From contig NZ_BJXB01000009.1 of NCBI RefSeq assembly GCF_007990775.1, positions 132,544 through 196,543 of the forward strand: DNA of 64,000 nt. The letters are read 5' to 3'. The stretch comes from Deinococcus cellulosilyticus NBRC 106333 = KACC 11606. GTDB lineage: Bacteria; Deinococcota; Deinococci; Deinococcales; Deinococcaceae. Shown here piece by piece: positions 1-7,413 of the stretch; the first letter of the stretch is position 1, and each line of letters starts with the position of its first letter. Below the pieces are notes generated by a model, which searched no databases, was not told where the DNA came from, and saw nothing but the letters and a program-made list of their open reading frames with translations. The position numbers and the translations under genes are program-made.

Positions 1-90
1 GAATGCCATAAACTTGCCCACCCGGTCAATGAATCGGGAGCCTGTGCCTCCTCTTCTGGTGGTGGCGATGGGGAGATTGTCGGTGGTCAT
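1..90 (-). CDS. Sugar ABC transporter permease, MalG-type (5' end only)
   Basis: Only the first 30 codons are inside the window (MTTDNLPIATTRRGG...). The ATG at 88-90 overlaps the stop codon of the upstream permease gene as ATGA, which indicates translational coupling. In binding-protein-dependent sugar importers a MalF-type permease is usually followed by a MalG-type one, so I infer that this is the second permease. The visible part is a hydrophilic N-terminus with no diagnostic motif, so the call rests on context. Confidence 0.6.
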   Translation of the reverse strand, partial: MTTDNLPIATTRRGGTGSRFIDRVGKFMAF

Positions 91-1001
91 TCTTTGGCCT
101 CACCTTCGTAGTACACCCAGCGTCTGGAGAAGTGGTTCTGGACCAGCGTGATTGCCAGGGTGATGAACAGCAGAATCCAGGCCATGGCAGAGGCATAACC
201 CATCTTGTAGTCTCCGAAGGCGGTCTGCCACATGTAGAGCCCGTAGAAGAGGGTGGAGTAGGACGGTCCACCTTTTCCTCCTTCCGACATGATCAGGGCC
301 GCTTCCCAGAATTGCAGGGCGGCACTGATCCCGGTGATGAGTTTGAAGTAGATGGTGGGGCTCATCATGGGCACCGTGATCTTGAAGAACTGCTGCATCG
401 GGCTTGCACCGTCCAGGTTGGCCGCTTCGTACAGTTCCTTGGGAATGCCCTGCAGACCTGCCAGGTAGATGATGTATCCCCCTGCTGCGCCCCACATGCT
501 CATGATGATGAGGGCAGGTTTGGCCCAGGAGGGATCTCCGAACCAGAAGGGAGGGTACTTGATGCCAATGGACCTCAGGAAGGTGTTGATGGGGCCAAAG
601 TCAGGGTTGAAGACCCAGAGCCAGAGCAGAAGCACTGCAACCCCGGTCAGCACCTTGGGCAGAAAGAAGATGGTGCGAAACACCCGCTGTCCAGGGATTT
701 TCTGGTTCAGGAGCACCGCAATGGTCAGGCCCACTGCAATGCTGAGGGGCACCGCAAAGACCGCGTAGAAGGCCGTGTTTCCGAGGGAAATCCAGAAGAA
801 CTGGTCATCGAAAAAGAGCCTCCTGTAGTTGTCGATGCCGACCCAGCGCATCTGGCTGGTGATGTCGTAGTTGGTGAAACTGGCAAACAGGGAAAACAGC
901 ATGGGTCCTGCGGTGAAAATCAGGAATCCGAGCAGCCAGGGCATGATGAACAGGTAGCCTGTCAGGGCCTCCTGCCTTCTGAGTCTGGACATCTTAGCCA
1001 T
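87..1001 (-). CDS. Sugar ABC transporter permease, MalF/UgpA-type
   Basis: A 304-residue inner-membrane permease of a CUT1 carbohydrate importer. About six hydrophobic segments are visible, and the cytoplasmic EAA loop reads ELYEAANLDGASPMQQFF, the site that contacts the ATPase in this family. I placed the start at ATG 1001 because GGAGG lies five bases upstream; the open frame extends further to 1088 but has no ribosome-binding site there. The stop overlaps the next permease start. No ATPase gene is present. The matching binding protein is probably the one at 7414-8691, since both genes share an unusual AT-rich upstream element. The substrate is unknown; a mannose-containing or other oligosaccharide is an inference from the neighbouring mannosidase operon. 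Confidence 0.9.
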   Translation of the reverse strand: MAKMSRLRRQEALTGYLFIMPWLLGFLIFTAGPMLFSLFASFTNYDITSQMRWVGIDNYRRLFFDDQFFWISLGNTAFYAVFAVPLSIAVGLTIAVLLNQKIPGQRVFRTIFFLPKVLTGVAVLLLWLWVFNPDFGPINTFLRSIGIKYPPFWFGDPSWAKPALIIMSMWGAAGGYIIYLAGLQGIPKELYEAANLDGASPMQQFFKITVPMMSPTIYFKLITGISAALQFWEAALIMSEGGKGGPSYSTLFYGLYMWQTAFGDYKMGYASAMAWILLFITLAITLVQNHFSRRWVYYEGEAKE

Positions 1002-1108
1002 GTGTGCCTCCGGGTGTGCGTGTGCCGTGCATGGTTGCGGCCTCCTTCTGGGCAATCCTGATGGGGCACTGGGGTGGACTGGGTCCACCGGCCTTCATCG
1101 ATCCTCGC

Positions 1109-1136
1109 TTTATTTACTTAAATATATTAAAAAATT
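1109..1136. promoter_or_regulatory. AT-rich element shared with the binding-protein gene at 8.7 kb
   Basis: Between the divergent permease and ROK kinase genes lies TTTATTT..TTAA.T.TATTAAA.AATT (about 28 bases). A very similar run, 22 of 28 positions by eye with one gap, lies upstream of the binding-protein gene at 8729-8757 in the same orientation. Local base composition is far more AT-rich than the surroundings. It is probably a common operator or UP-type promoter element; ROK-family repressors bind AT-rich TTATTT...AAATAA-like sites, but no such regulator is identified here. Confidence 0.5.
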
Positions 1137-1226
1137 CCGGATTTTGGTATATGCTGTTTTTACAAGACCTTCCCTCACCCCCCGGCAACCCTCTCCCTCC
1201 TCGCTGCCAAAGGAGAAATCCCTCTG

Positions 1227-2204
1227 ATGATCACCACTGAAAATCCTGCGAATGTGCTCGCCATCGACATTGGCGGGACCAAACTCGCGATTGGCATCGT
1301 TTCAAAAGACGGGGACCTCCTGGCGTCGCTGCGTTGTCCCACTCTGGCCCATGAAGGCCCCGATGCCGTGCTGTCCCGCATTCTGGACCTCAGCCGCACC
1401 CTGCTGAAAGACCACCCTGTGACCGCAGTGGGGGTGGGCTGCGGAGGACCTCTGGACGCAGAAAAAGGCATCATCAAAAACCCTCCCAACCTGCCAGGCT
1501 GGCTGGATTATCCCCTGGGGGACCTGTTGAGACAGAACCTCGGCCTGCCCGTTTTCATCGACAATGACGCCAATGCTGCAGCCCTTGCCGAGTATCGTTT
1601 CGGGGCAGGACGGGGCACCCGGCACATGGTCTACCTGACCCTTTCCACCGGGATCGGAGGGGGCATCATCATCGATGGACGGCTGTACCGGGGCAAGCAC
1701 GGCAATGCCGGAGAACTGGGGCATATCAGCATCAAACACGATGGCAGGAAGTGCAACTGTGGCAATTCAGGCTGTCTGGAAGCGTATTGCTCGGGAACCT
1801 CCATCGCGAAAAGGGCCAGAGAACTTGCTGCCGAGCACCCCGGTTCTGTGCTCGAAAAACTCGCCGGAACCGTTGAAGGCATCCGGGCAGAAACCGTGCT
1901 GGAAGCCCTGCGCCAGCAAGACCCCCTCACCACCTCCTTCTGGGAAGAAACGCTGGACATGCTGGCTTCCGGCATCACCAGTGTGATTCATACCTTCGAC
2001 CCCGAGCGCATTGTGCTGGGTGGAGGCATCACCAACTTCGGCCCCCTGCTGTTTGAACCCCTCAGGGCACGCGTCAACAAGATCACCATCCCAGACCTGA
2101 ATGCAGGTGTGGACATCGTTCCTGCGGAACTCGGAAACCATGTGGGCATTCTGGGCGCAGCAGCGGTGGCCCTGCAGCATCAGGAACAAGAGGTTCTGGC
2201 ATGA
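1227..2204 (+). CDS. ROK-family sugar kinase
   Basis: A 325-residue ROK kinase without an N-terminal DNA-binding domain, so an enzyme rather than a repressor. The phosphate-binding loop DIGGTK is at residues 14-19, the catalytic aspartate is D114 in DNDANAA, and the ROK zinc site is H166 with C176, C178 and C183 (HxxxxxxxxxCxCGxxGC). Family members phosphorylate glucose, mannose, fructose or N-acetylmannosamine; the exact sugar cannot be read from the motifs. It overlaps the next gene by four bases (ATGA) and heads an operon with a SIS isomerase and an alpha-mannosidase. I infer a role in using mannose or an amino sugar released from glycans. The GGAG ribosome site is 11 bases from the ATG, rather far. 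Confidence 0.88.
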   Translation: MITTENPANVLAIDIGGTKLAIGIVSKDGDLLASLRCPTLAHEGPDAVLSRILDLSRTLLKDHPVTAVGVGCGGPLDAEKGIIKNPPNLPGWLDYPLGDLLRQNLGLPVFIDNDANAAALAEYRFGAGRGTRHMVYLTLSTGIGGGIIIDGRLYRGKHGNAGELGHISIKHDGRKCNCGNSGCLEAYCSGTSIAKRARELAAEHPGSVLEKLAGTVEGIRAETVLEALRQQDPLTTSFWEETLDMLASGITSVIHTFDPERIVLGGGITNFGPLLFEPLRARVNKITIPDLNAGVDIVPAELGNHVGILGAAAVALQHQEQEVLA

Positions 2205-2782
2205 CCCATCAGGACATTTTTGAAAAATACCATTCCGAACACCTTCAGGCCTTCACCGCCCTCCGTGAGCACGCCAGCGAACTTGGTGAGATCGCCCGCA
2301 CCTGCACGGAAGCCATCCTCTCGGGCAAAAAACTCCTGATCTGCGGGAATGGCGGAAGTGCAGCAGACGCCCAGCATTTCGCAGCCGAACTCACCGGACG
2401 CTACCGTCGGGAACGGCATGCCCTCCCTGCGCTTGCCCTCACCACCGACACCAGTGCCCTGACCTGCATTGGCAACGATTACGCCTATGAAGATGTTTTT
2501 TCACGTCAGGTGGAAGCCCTGGGCCAGGCCGAAGATGTGCTGATCGGGATTTCCACCAGTGGCACAAGCAAAAACGTCCTGAAGGCCATTGAGGCTGCCC
2601 GGAAAAAAGGCCTGAAAACCGTGATGCTCACGGGAGGACGGGAAGGCAGCAGCCCAGTTGCAGACCACACCCTGAAGGTCCCGAGCACCACCACCGCCCA
2701 CATCCAGGAGATGCACATCTTCTGCATCCACGTGATCTGCGAAAACATTGACGAAGCCGTGCTGGAGAAAAGCAATGCCTGA
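2201..2782 (+). CDS. SIS-domain phosphosugar isomerase, GmhA-like
   Basis: 193 residues with the single SIS domain of the phosphoheptose isomerase (GmhA/DiaA) group. The phosphate-binding loops ICGNGGSAADAQH and GISTSGTSKNVLKA are visible, and the C-terminal HIQEMHIF helix carries the usual Gln/His pair of GmhA. GmhA converts sedoheptulose 7-phosphate to D-glycero-D-manno-heptose 7-phosphate. Here the gene sits between a ROK kinase and an alpha-mannosidase with ATGA overlaps, which points instead to isomerising a phosphorylated sugar from glycan breakdown. A heptose role cannot be excluded, but no other heptose genes are nearby. Confidence 0.82.
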   Translation: MTHQDIFEKYHSEHLQAFTALREHASELGEIARTCTEAILSGKKLLICGNGGSAADAQHFAAELTGRYRRERHALPALALTTDTSALTCIGNDYAYEDVFSRQVEALGQAEDVLIGISTSGTSKNVLKAIEAARKKGLKTVMLTGGREGSSPVADHTLKVPSTTTAHIQEMHIFCIHVICENIDEAVLEKSNA

Positions 2783-5222
2783 AACCGACACTGACACTGC
2801 CCCTCATACCCCCAACTCCACCCGCAAGAAAGCCGTCTTCCACATGATCGGCAACGCCCACATTGACCCGGTGTGGCTCTGGAACTGGCAGGAGGGGTTT
2901 CAGGAAGTGAAAGCCACCTACCGCAGTGCCCTGGACCGCATGAAGGAATACCCCGATTTTGTCTTCACCTGCTCTTCGGCAGCCCATTACGCCTGGGTGG
3001 AAGAGAATGATCCTCAAATGTTTAAAGAAATTCAGGATCGGGTGAAAGAAGGCCGCTGGGAAATTGTGGGCGGATGGTGGGTGCAGCCCGACTGCAACCT
3101 CCCCTCTGGAGAAGGCTTTGTCCGGCAAGGCCTGATCGGGCAGCGGTATTTTCTGGAGAAGTTCGGCGTGACCGCAAAGGTCGGATACAATCCTGACTCC
3201 TTCGGACACACCATCACCCTGCCCCAGATCCTCAAGAAGAGTGGCATGCCCTATTACACCTTCATGCGGCCCGGTCCCCATGAACAGGGCCTCCCCTCCC
3301 GGCTTTTCCACTGGGAGTCTCCAGATGGAAGTCGCGTCCTGACCTTCAGGATTCCCTACGAGTACTGCACCTGGGGCAAAAACCTGGAAACCCACATCAA
3401 GAAGTGCACCACCGAAATCCCCGATACCAACGAACTGATGGTGTTCTATGGGGTGGGCAACCACGGGGGCGGTCCCACACGCGAAAACATCGACTCGATT
3501 GTTCAGCTGAATGAAGATCCCTCACTCCCTGAACTGACCCTCAGCAGCCCCAACCGTTACTTTGCTGCTGTGGAAAAGCGAGAGAAGATCCCGGTCTGGT
3601 CTGACGAACTGCAACTTCACGCTGTAGGGTGCTACGCCGCGCACTCAGGCATCAAACAGTGGGTCCGCAAAGCTGAAAACATGCTGATCCGGGCCGAGAA
3701 GTTTGCTGCACTGGCCCACCACGTCACCGGACAGCCCTATCCAAAAGCAGAATTCACCCGTGCCTGGAAAAACGTGCTGTTCAACCATTTCCATGACATT
3801 CTGGCCGGAACCAGCATCGAGAGCGCCTACGACGACGCCCGCAATGAACTGGGAGAGGCCCTGAGCATCGCCTCGAGGGCCCTGAATTTCGCGGTGCAGA
3901 GCATGAGCTGGAAAGTGAACATCCCCATGATCGAGGGCACCAAACCCATCGTGGTGTTCAATCCTCACGCCTGGGACGCAACACTCCCCATCGAGATGGA
4001 ATACGGCGGCCTGAAGCCCGGAGATGTGCTGACCGACGATCAGGGAAGAGAAGTTCCCTACCAGACGGTGCGCAGCGAGGCCACCGTTTCAGGCTGGCGC
4101 AAACGCATCACCTTCATGGCCGACCTGCCTGCTCTGGGTTACCGCACCTTCCGCATGAAACCCGGAGAAGCCCAGGAAGCCAGGGAACCCAGAACCGACC
4201 TGACCCTGGAAAATGAGTTCCTGAAAGTCACCTTCGACGAAGAGCTCGGAGGCATTTCCAGCATCTGGGACAAAGAGCAGGGACTGGAAGTGCTCAAAGC
4301 CCCTGCGGCCAGAGGGGCCATCTTCACGGACACCTCGGACACCTGGAGCCACGGCATTCTGCGTTACGACCAGCTTGAAGGGTACTTCAGTGGCGAGAGC
4401 CTGAAGGTGGTGGAGGAGGGTCCAGTCAAACGCACCATCCGCATCCGTTCGGTGTACCAGAACAGCACCCTGATTCAGGATGTGAGCCTGTTCACTGGTT
4501 CCCGCCATCTGGAAGTGAAAGTCACACTGGACTGGCATGAAAAACACAGTGTTCTGAAACTGCTCTTCCCCCTGATGCTGCATTTCCCGCAAGCGACCTA
4601 TGAAGTGCCTTACGGGACCATCACCCGACCTGCAGACGAAAACGAGAAACCCGGACAGACCTGGCTGGACCTGAGCGGCGTGTACCGGGCCACCGGAAGC
4701 ATCTACGGGGTGAGCCTCATCAACGACGCCAAGGCCAGTTACAGCATTCAGGACACCTCTCTGGCCCTCACTGTGCTTCGCAGTCCCATCTACGCCCACC
4801 ATGACCCTTACGTGCCTTCTGAAGAGAAGGACCACCGGTACATGGATCAGGGGGAACAGCGCTTCACCTACCTGCTCCACCCCCACACAGGAACCTGGAG
4901 GGACGCCAAGACCGTGCAGCTCAGCCAGACGCTGAATCAGCCTGCAGTCGCCATCATTGAGACCTACCACGATGGTCCTCTGCCCCAGTCCCAATCCTTT
5001 GTCAGAGTGGATGCAAAAAACGTGGTCCTCAGTGTGGTCAAGCAGGCTGAGGCAGGCGAGGATCTGGTGCTGAGACTCATTGAGACCAGCGGCCAGGACA
5101 CTTCTTTCAGACTTGAAGTTCTGGGGCAGTCCTTTGAACATCACATCTGTGGATATGAAATCAAAACCCTGATGCTGAAAAACCAGCAGTTGATCGAGAC
5201 AGACCTGCTGGAACAGCTTTAA
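2775..5222 (+). CDS. Alpha-mannosidase, glycoside hydrolase family 38
   Basis: 815 residues, a typical length for bacterial GH38. The zinc-binding AHID motif is at residues 28-31 and the catalytic nucleophile is D141 in NPDSFGH. The central helical and C-terminal beta-sandwich regions are intact. GH38 enzymes cleave alpha-linked mannose from oligosaccharides and N-glycans. There is no signal peptide, so it acts in the cytoplasm on imported material. I chose ATG 2775, which overlaps the previous stop (ATGCCTGA) and has GGAGAA ten bases upstream; an upstream in-frame codon at 2748 lies inside the previous gene and is less likely. A strong terminator follows at 5249. Confidence 0.93.
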   Translation: MPETDTDTAPHTPNSTRKKAVFHMIGNAHIDPVWLWNWQEGFQEVKATYRSALDRMKEYPDFVFTCSSAAHYAWVEENDPQMFKEIQDRVKEGRWEIVGGWWVQPDCNLPSGEGFVRQGLIGQRYFLEKFGVTAKVGYNPDSFGHTITLPQILKKSGMPYYTFMRPGPHEQGLPSRLFHWESPDGSRVLTFRIPYEYCTWGKNLETHIKKCTTEIPDTNELMVFYGVGNHGGGPTRENIDSIVQLNEDPSLPELTLSSPNRYFAAVEKREKIPVWSDELQLHAVGCYAAHSGIKQWVRKAENMLIRAEKFAALAHHVTGQPYPKAEFTRAWKNVLFNHFHDILAGTSIESAYDDARNELGEALSIASRALNFAVQSMSWKVNIPMIEGTKPIVVFNPHAWDATLPIEMEYGGLKPGDVLTDDQGREVPYQTVRSEATVSGWRKRITFMADLPALGYRTFRMKPGEAQEAREPRTDLTLENEFLKVTFDEELGGISSIWDKEQGLEVLKAPAARGAIFTDTSDTWSHGILRYDQLEGYFSGESLKVVEEGPVKRTIRIRSVYQNSTLIQDVSLFTGSRHLEVKVTLDWHEKHSVLKLLFPLMLHFPQATYEVPYGTITRPADENEKPGQTWLDLSGVYRATGSIYGVSLINDAKASYSIQDTSLALTVLRSPIYAHHDPYVPSEEKDHRYMDQGEQRFTYLLHPHTGTWRDAKTVQLSQTLNQPAVAIIETYHDGPLPQSQSFVRVDAKNVVLSVVKQAEAGEDLVLRLIETSGQDTSFRLEVLGQSFEHHICGYEIKTLMLKNQQLIETDLLEQL

Positions 5223-5248
5223 GCACATCAACATCCAGAGTTATCAGA

Positions 5249-5277
5249 AGTGAGGTGCAAAAGCACCTCACTTTTTC
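5249..5277 (+). terminator. Rho-independent terminator of the ROK-SIS-mannosidase operon
   Basis: A ten-base perfect stem (AGTGAGGTGC / GCACCTCACT) with an AAAA loop is followed by TTTT. It begins 27 bases after the mannosidase stop. Confidence 0.9.
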
Positions 5278-5365
5278 ATGCGTTTCTCCATACCACTTCA
5301 GGTTTGTGCTCCAGACAGCAAGAGAAGATGAGAAATCAAAATGCAGGACATTCTGATCAAAGTCC

Positions 5366-5410
5366 TGTAGGAATGTCTACATCCGGCATAACCGGACACA
5401 CTTAGGGTAA
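5366..5410 (+). promoter_or_regulatory. Conserved palindrome plus promoter-like box before first DUF4142 gene
   Basis: A perfect inverted repeat TGTAG-N6-CTACA (5366-5381) is followed 20 bases later by TTAGGGTAA. The same block, with identical spacing, precedes the second DUF4142 gene at 6305-6350. TAGGGT may be the -10 box. Conservation of palindrome, spacing and box suggests one regulator controlling both genes. Confidence 0.6.
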
Positions 5411-5471
5411 GGCCGTATCACACAGATGCTCTGACTTGCAGGACATCTGATTTGAAAGGAAGGTGTTTTAC

Positions 5472-6137
5472 ATGCGTAAATCCAGATGGTTGATTGGCCT
5501 TGCCCTGTCTGCGGCACTCACAGCTTCTGCCCAGGCGACAGACCTGCACTTCAGCGCGCTGGCAAAACTGCAGCAAAACAACCAGAATCAAGGAAATCAG
5601 GGGAATCAAGGAAACCAGGGCAACCAGGCCACCCAGAACAGTGCCAGAGCCCTGACCCTGACAGACCGCGCATTCATCATGAAAATGGCGATGGGAAACA
5701 ATTATGAAATTGCTGCTGCACAGCTTGCACTCAACGCCTCGGGCTCGAATGAAGTCAAAAACTTTGCCCAGCACATGATGGATGATCACACCAAGATGGG
5801 CCAGCAGTTGCAAAATGCCGTGAAAAACGTTGCTCCTGACCAGACACTGCCCCAGGGCACCAGTGCACGCCACCAGCGTCTGCTGGATCGACTGAAGAAT
5901 GCGGGCAACCGTTTTGATGCCGAGTACAAGGCCCAGCAGGTGATCGTCCACAAGGAAACGCTCGCGCTGCTCCAGCGGTACATTGCCAGTCCCCATGCGA
6001 ACGCCACCATCAAAGCTGTGGCACAGAATGCTGTTCCTGTCGTGACCATGCACCTTGAGATGGCCCAGCAACTGCCTGCTGGAACAGGAAACAATGGTGG
6101 GGGAAACAACAGCAGTGGTGGGGGCAATGGCCAGTAA
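5472..6137 (+). CDS. DUF4142 exported protein with NQG repeats (first copy)
   Basis: 221 residues. A signal peptide (MRKSRWLIGLALSAALTASA, then QA) precedes a low-complexity stretch of NQG triplets and a DUF4142 domain (about residues 60-195), a ferritin-like helical domain of unknown function. The core motif NNYEIAAAQLAL is shared with the second copy, as are AEYKAQ and VPVVTMHLEMAQ. The C-terminus is Gly/Asn-rich. The start is ATG 5472, preceded by AGGAAGG at good spacing. The gene stands alone with its own terminator at 6208. DUF4142 proteins are often stress-related cell-envelope proteins, but no activity is established. Confidence 0.88.
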   Translation: MRKSRWLIGLALSAALTASAQATDLHFSALAKLQQNNQNQGNQGNQGNQGNQATQNSARALTLTDRAFIMKMAMGNNYEIAAAQLALNASGSNEVKNFAQHMMDDHTKMGQQLQNAVKNVAPDQTLPQGTSARHQRLLDRLKNAGNRFDAEYKAQQVIVHKETLALLQRYIASPHANATIKAVAQNAVPVVTMHLEMAQQLPAGTGNNGGGNNSSGGGNGQ

Positions 6138-6207
6138 ATGGGTTGACTGGTGAACATCTCACACCTGGCTATCCCGTCTGGCCTTTGTACAGAACAGGAC
6201 CTCTCGG

Positions 6208-6235
6208 ACTGAGGGAGCACCATCCCTCAGTTTTT
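6208..6235 (+). terminator. Rho-independent terminator after first DUF4142 gene
   Basis: Nine-base perfect stem (ACTGAGGGA / TCCCTCAGT), six-base loop, then TTTTC. Confidence 0.9.
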
Positions 6236-6267
6236 CGTTTTCAGGCTTCTGGGTCACAGAAACATTT

Positions 6268-6309
6268 CTACAGGGTGCTGTCAGTCACCTTTGTAACAGC
6301 ACCCTGTAG
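6268..6309. repeat. Perfect 14-bp inverted repeat upstream of second DUF4142 gene
   Basis: CTACAGGGTGCTGT (6268-6281) and its exact reverse complement (6296-6309) flank a 14-base spacer. The right arm overlaps the left half of the conserved TGTAG-N6-CTACA palindrome, so the region can fold two mutually exclusive ways. There is no T-run after it. It may be an extended operator or a hairpin in a read-through transcript. Confidence 0.6.
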
Positions 6310-6350
6310 GAATGTCTACATCCTGTACAGGTCTCACTTGTTAGGGTAAG
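6305..6350 (+). promoter_or_regulatory. Conserved palindrome plus promoter-like box before second DUF4142 gene
   Basis: TGTAG-N6-CTACA (6305-6320), then TTAGGGTAAG at 6341-6350, matches the block at 5366-5410 in sequence and spacing. A second perfect palindrome, CCTGTACAGG, lies between them at 6322-6331. Confidence 0.6.
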
Positions 6351-6402
6351 ACCGTTGGACCTCGAAAAAGCAGTCTGGGGTCCCCAAGAAAGGTGGTACA
6401 TC

Positions 6403-7074
6403 ATGAAAGGTACATCCCGTTTTATTGTGGGTCTGACATTGACAGTTTCTCTGCTGACCTGTGTTGCTCTGGCGCAAACCACACCTGAGCAGCCCACACC
6501 ACCTCCTGCTGAACAGCCTGTGACCCCTCCTGCAGACCCACCGATGGACATGCCTGCAGATCCAGCGGCCCCTGCCACACCGGCCCCCACCAGTTCGGAC
6601 ATGAGCACCACCATGATGGATCAGGTGGACATGAGCAAGACGTTCACCATGACCGACAAGAACTTTGCCATCAAGATGCACACAGGCAACAACTACGAAA
6701 TTGCTGCAGCCCAGATTGCCCTGACCAAATCCAGCTCTGCTGCTGTCAAGGCTTTTGCGCAGCAGATGATCACCGACCACACCAGCATGGACCAGCTCCT
6801 GATGAATGCTGTCCGGTCCATCAAGCCTGAGCACATGGTGCCAGGTCTGCTGACCCCCAAACAGCAGTTGATGCTGGACCGCCTGAACGCTGCCACTGTG
6901 GATTTTGATGCTGAATACAAGGCACAGATGATTGAGAGCCACCAGGAAACCCTGGACCTGCTGCAGATGTTCATCGACAGCAAGTATGGAAACACTGTGC
7001 TGAAAGGTGTTGCTCAGGGGGCAGTGCCCGTGGTGACCATGCACCTCCAGATGGCCCAGGGTCTGGTCCTCTGA
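6403..7074 (+). CDS. DUF4142 exported protein (second copy)
   Basis: 223 residues. A signal peptide (MKGTSRFIVGLTLTVSLL..., cleaved after LAQ) is followed by a Pro-rich linker (about residues 28-65) and a DUF4142 helical domain (about 80-220). It is a tandem paralogue of the gene at 5472: the core NNYEIAAAQIAL, the AEYKAQ segment and VPVVTMHLQMAQ correspond closely. The linker differs, being Pro/Ala-rich here and NQG repeats there, so the domain has been kept while the spacer diverged. ATG 6403 has AAGAAAGGTGG upstream. Two strong hairpins follow the stop. The function is unknown; probably periplasmic or envelope-associated. Confidence 0.87.
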   Translation: MKGTSRFIVGLTLTVSLLTCVALAQTTPEQPTPPPAEQPVTPPADPPMDMPADPAAPATPAPTSSDMSTTMMDQVDMSKTFTMTDKNFAIKMHTGNNYEIAAAQIALTKSSSAAVKAFAQQMITDHTSMDQLLMNAVRSIKPEHMVPGLLTPKQQLMLDRLNAATVDFDAEYKAQMIESHQETLDLLQMFIDSKYGNTVLKGVAQGAVPVVTMHLQMAQGLVL

Positions 7075-7091
7075 CAGACCTTCAGGAACAC

Positions 7092-7141
7092 CTCAAGCAG
7101 GAACCCCTCAGGGCCGCAGTCATGAGGGGTTCCTGCTTGAG
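7092..7141 (+). terminator. Long hairpin after second DUF4142 gene
   Basis: A perfect 19-base stem (7092-7110 with 7123-7141) and 12-base loop. There is no T-run, so it may be a transcript-stabilising or factor-assisted terminator. With the next hairpin it is the main content of the 7075-7413 intergenic region, where I see no gene. Confidence 0.7.
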
Positions 7142-7148
7142 GGAACGG

Positions 7149-7181
7149 ATTCACTGGCCCACCATCAGAGGGCCAGTGAAT
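7149..7181. terminator. Second hairpin in the 7.1-7.4 kb intergenic region
   Basis: Perfect 12-base stem (ATTCACTGGCCC / GGGCCAGTGAAT) with a nine-base loop, eight bases after the previous hairpin. It may also end transcription from the minus-strand gene at 7414, but it is over 200 bases from that stop. Confidence 0.5.
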
Positions 7182-7413
7182 TTGAAAAACATTTCAACTG
7201 ATCTCAGCCAAAACCGTTCAAAGCCTTCCACTGTCCTGATCCTGATGGTCATTTTGGGGGAACAAGTCGCCTGAACAGACTGTTGTTTAAAGATATCACC
7301 CTGCTCACCGTCTCACTCCACCAAAAAGAGGCAGGGGAGTCAGCCTGCCTCAGGAGAAAAGGGAAATTGAAGATGGGAGTGAAGTTGTCCTGTTGCCGCA
7401 GGTCAGACTGTTT

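Noticed and set aside
4089..5234. Minus-strand frame of about 380 codons opposite the mannosidase
   Set aside because: Shadow of the GH38 C-terminal domain; no promoter or motif.
5580..5640. NQG repeats considered as a tandem DNA repeat or CRISPR-like array
   Set aside because: The repeats are in frame inside a coding sequence and form a protein linker; no spacers or conserved repeat units.
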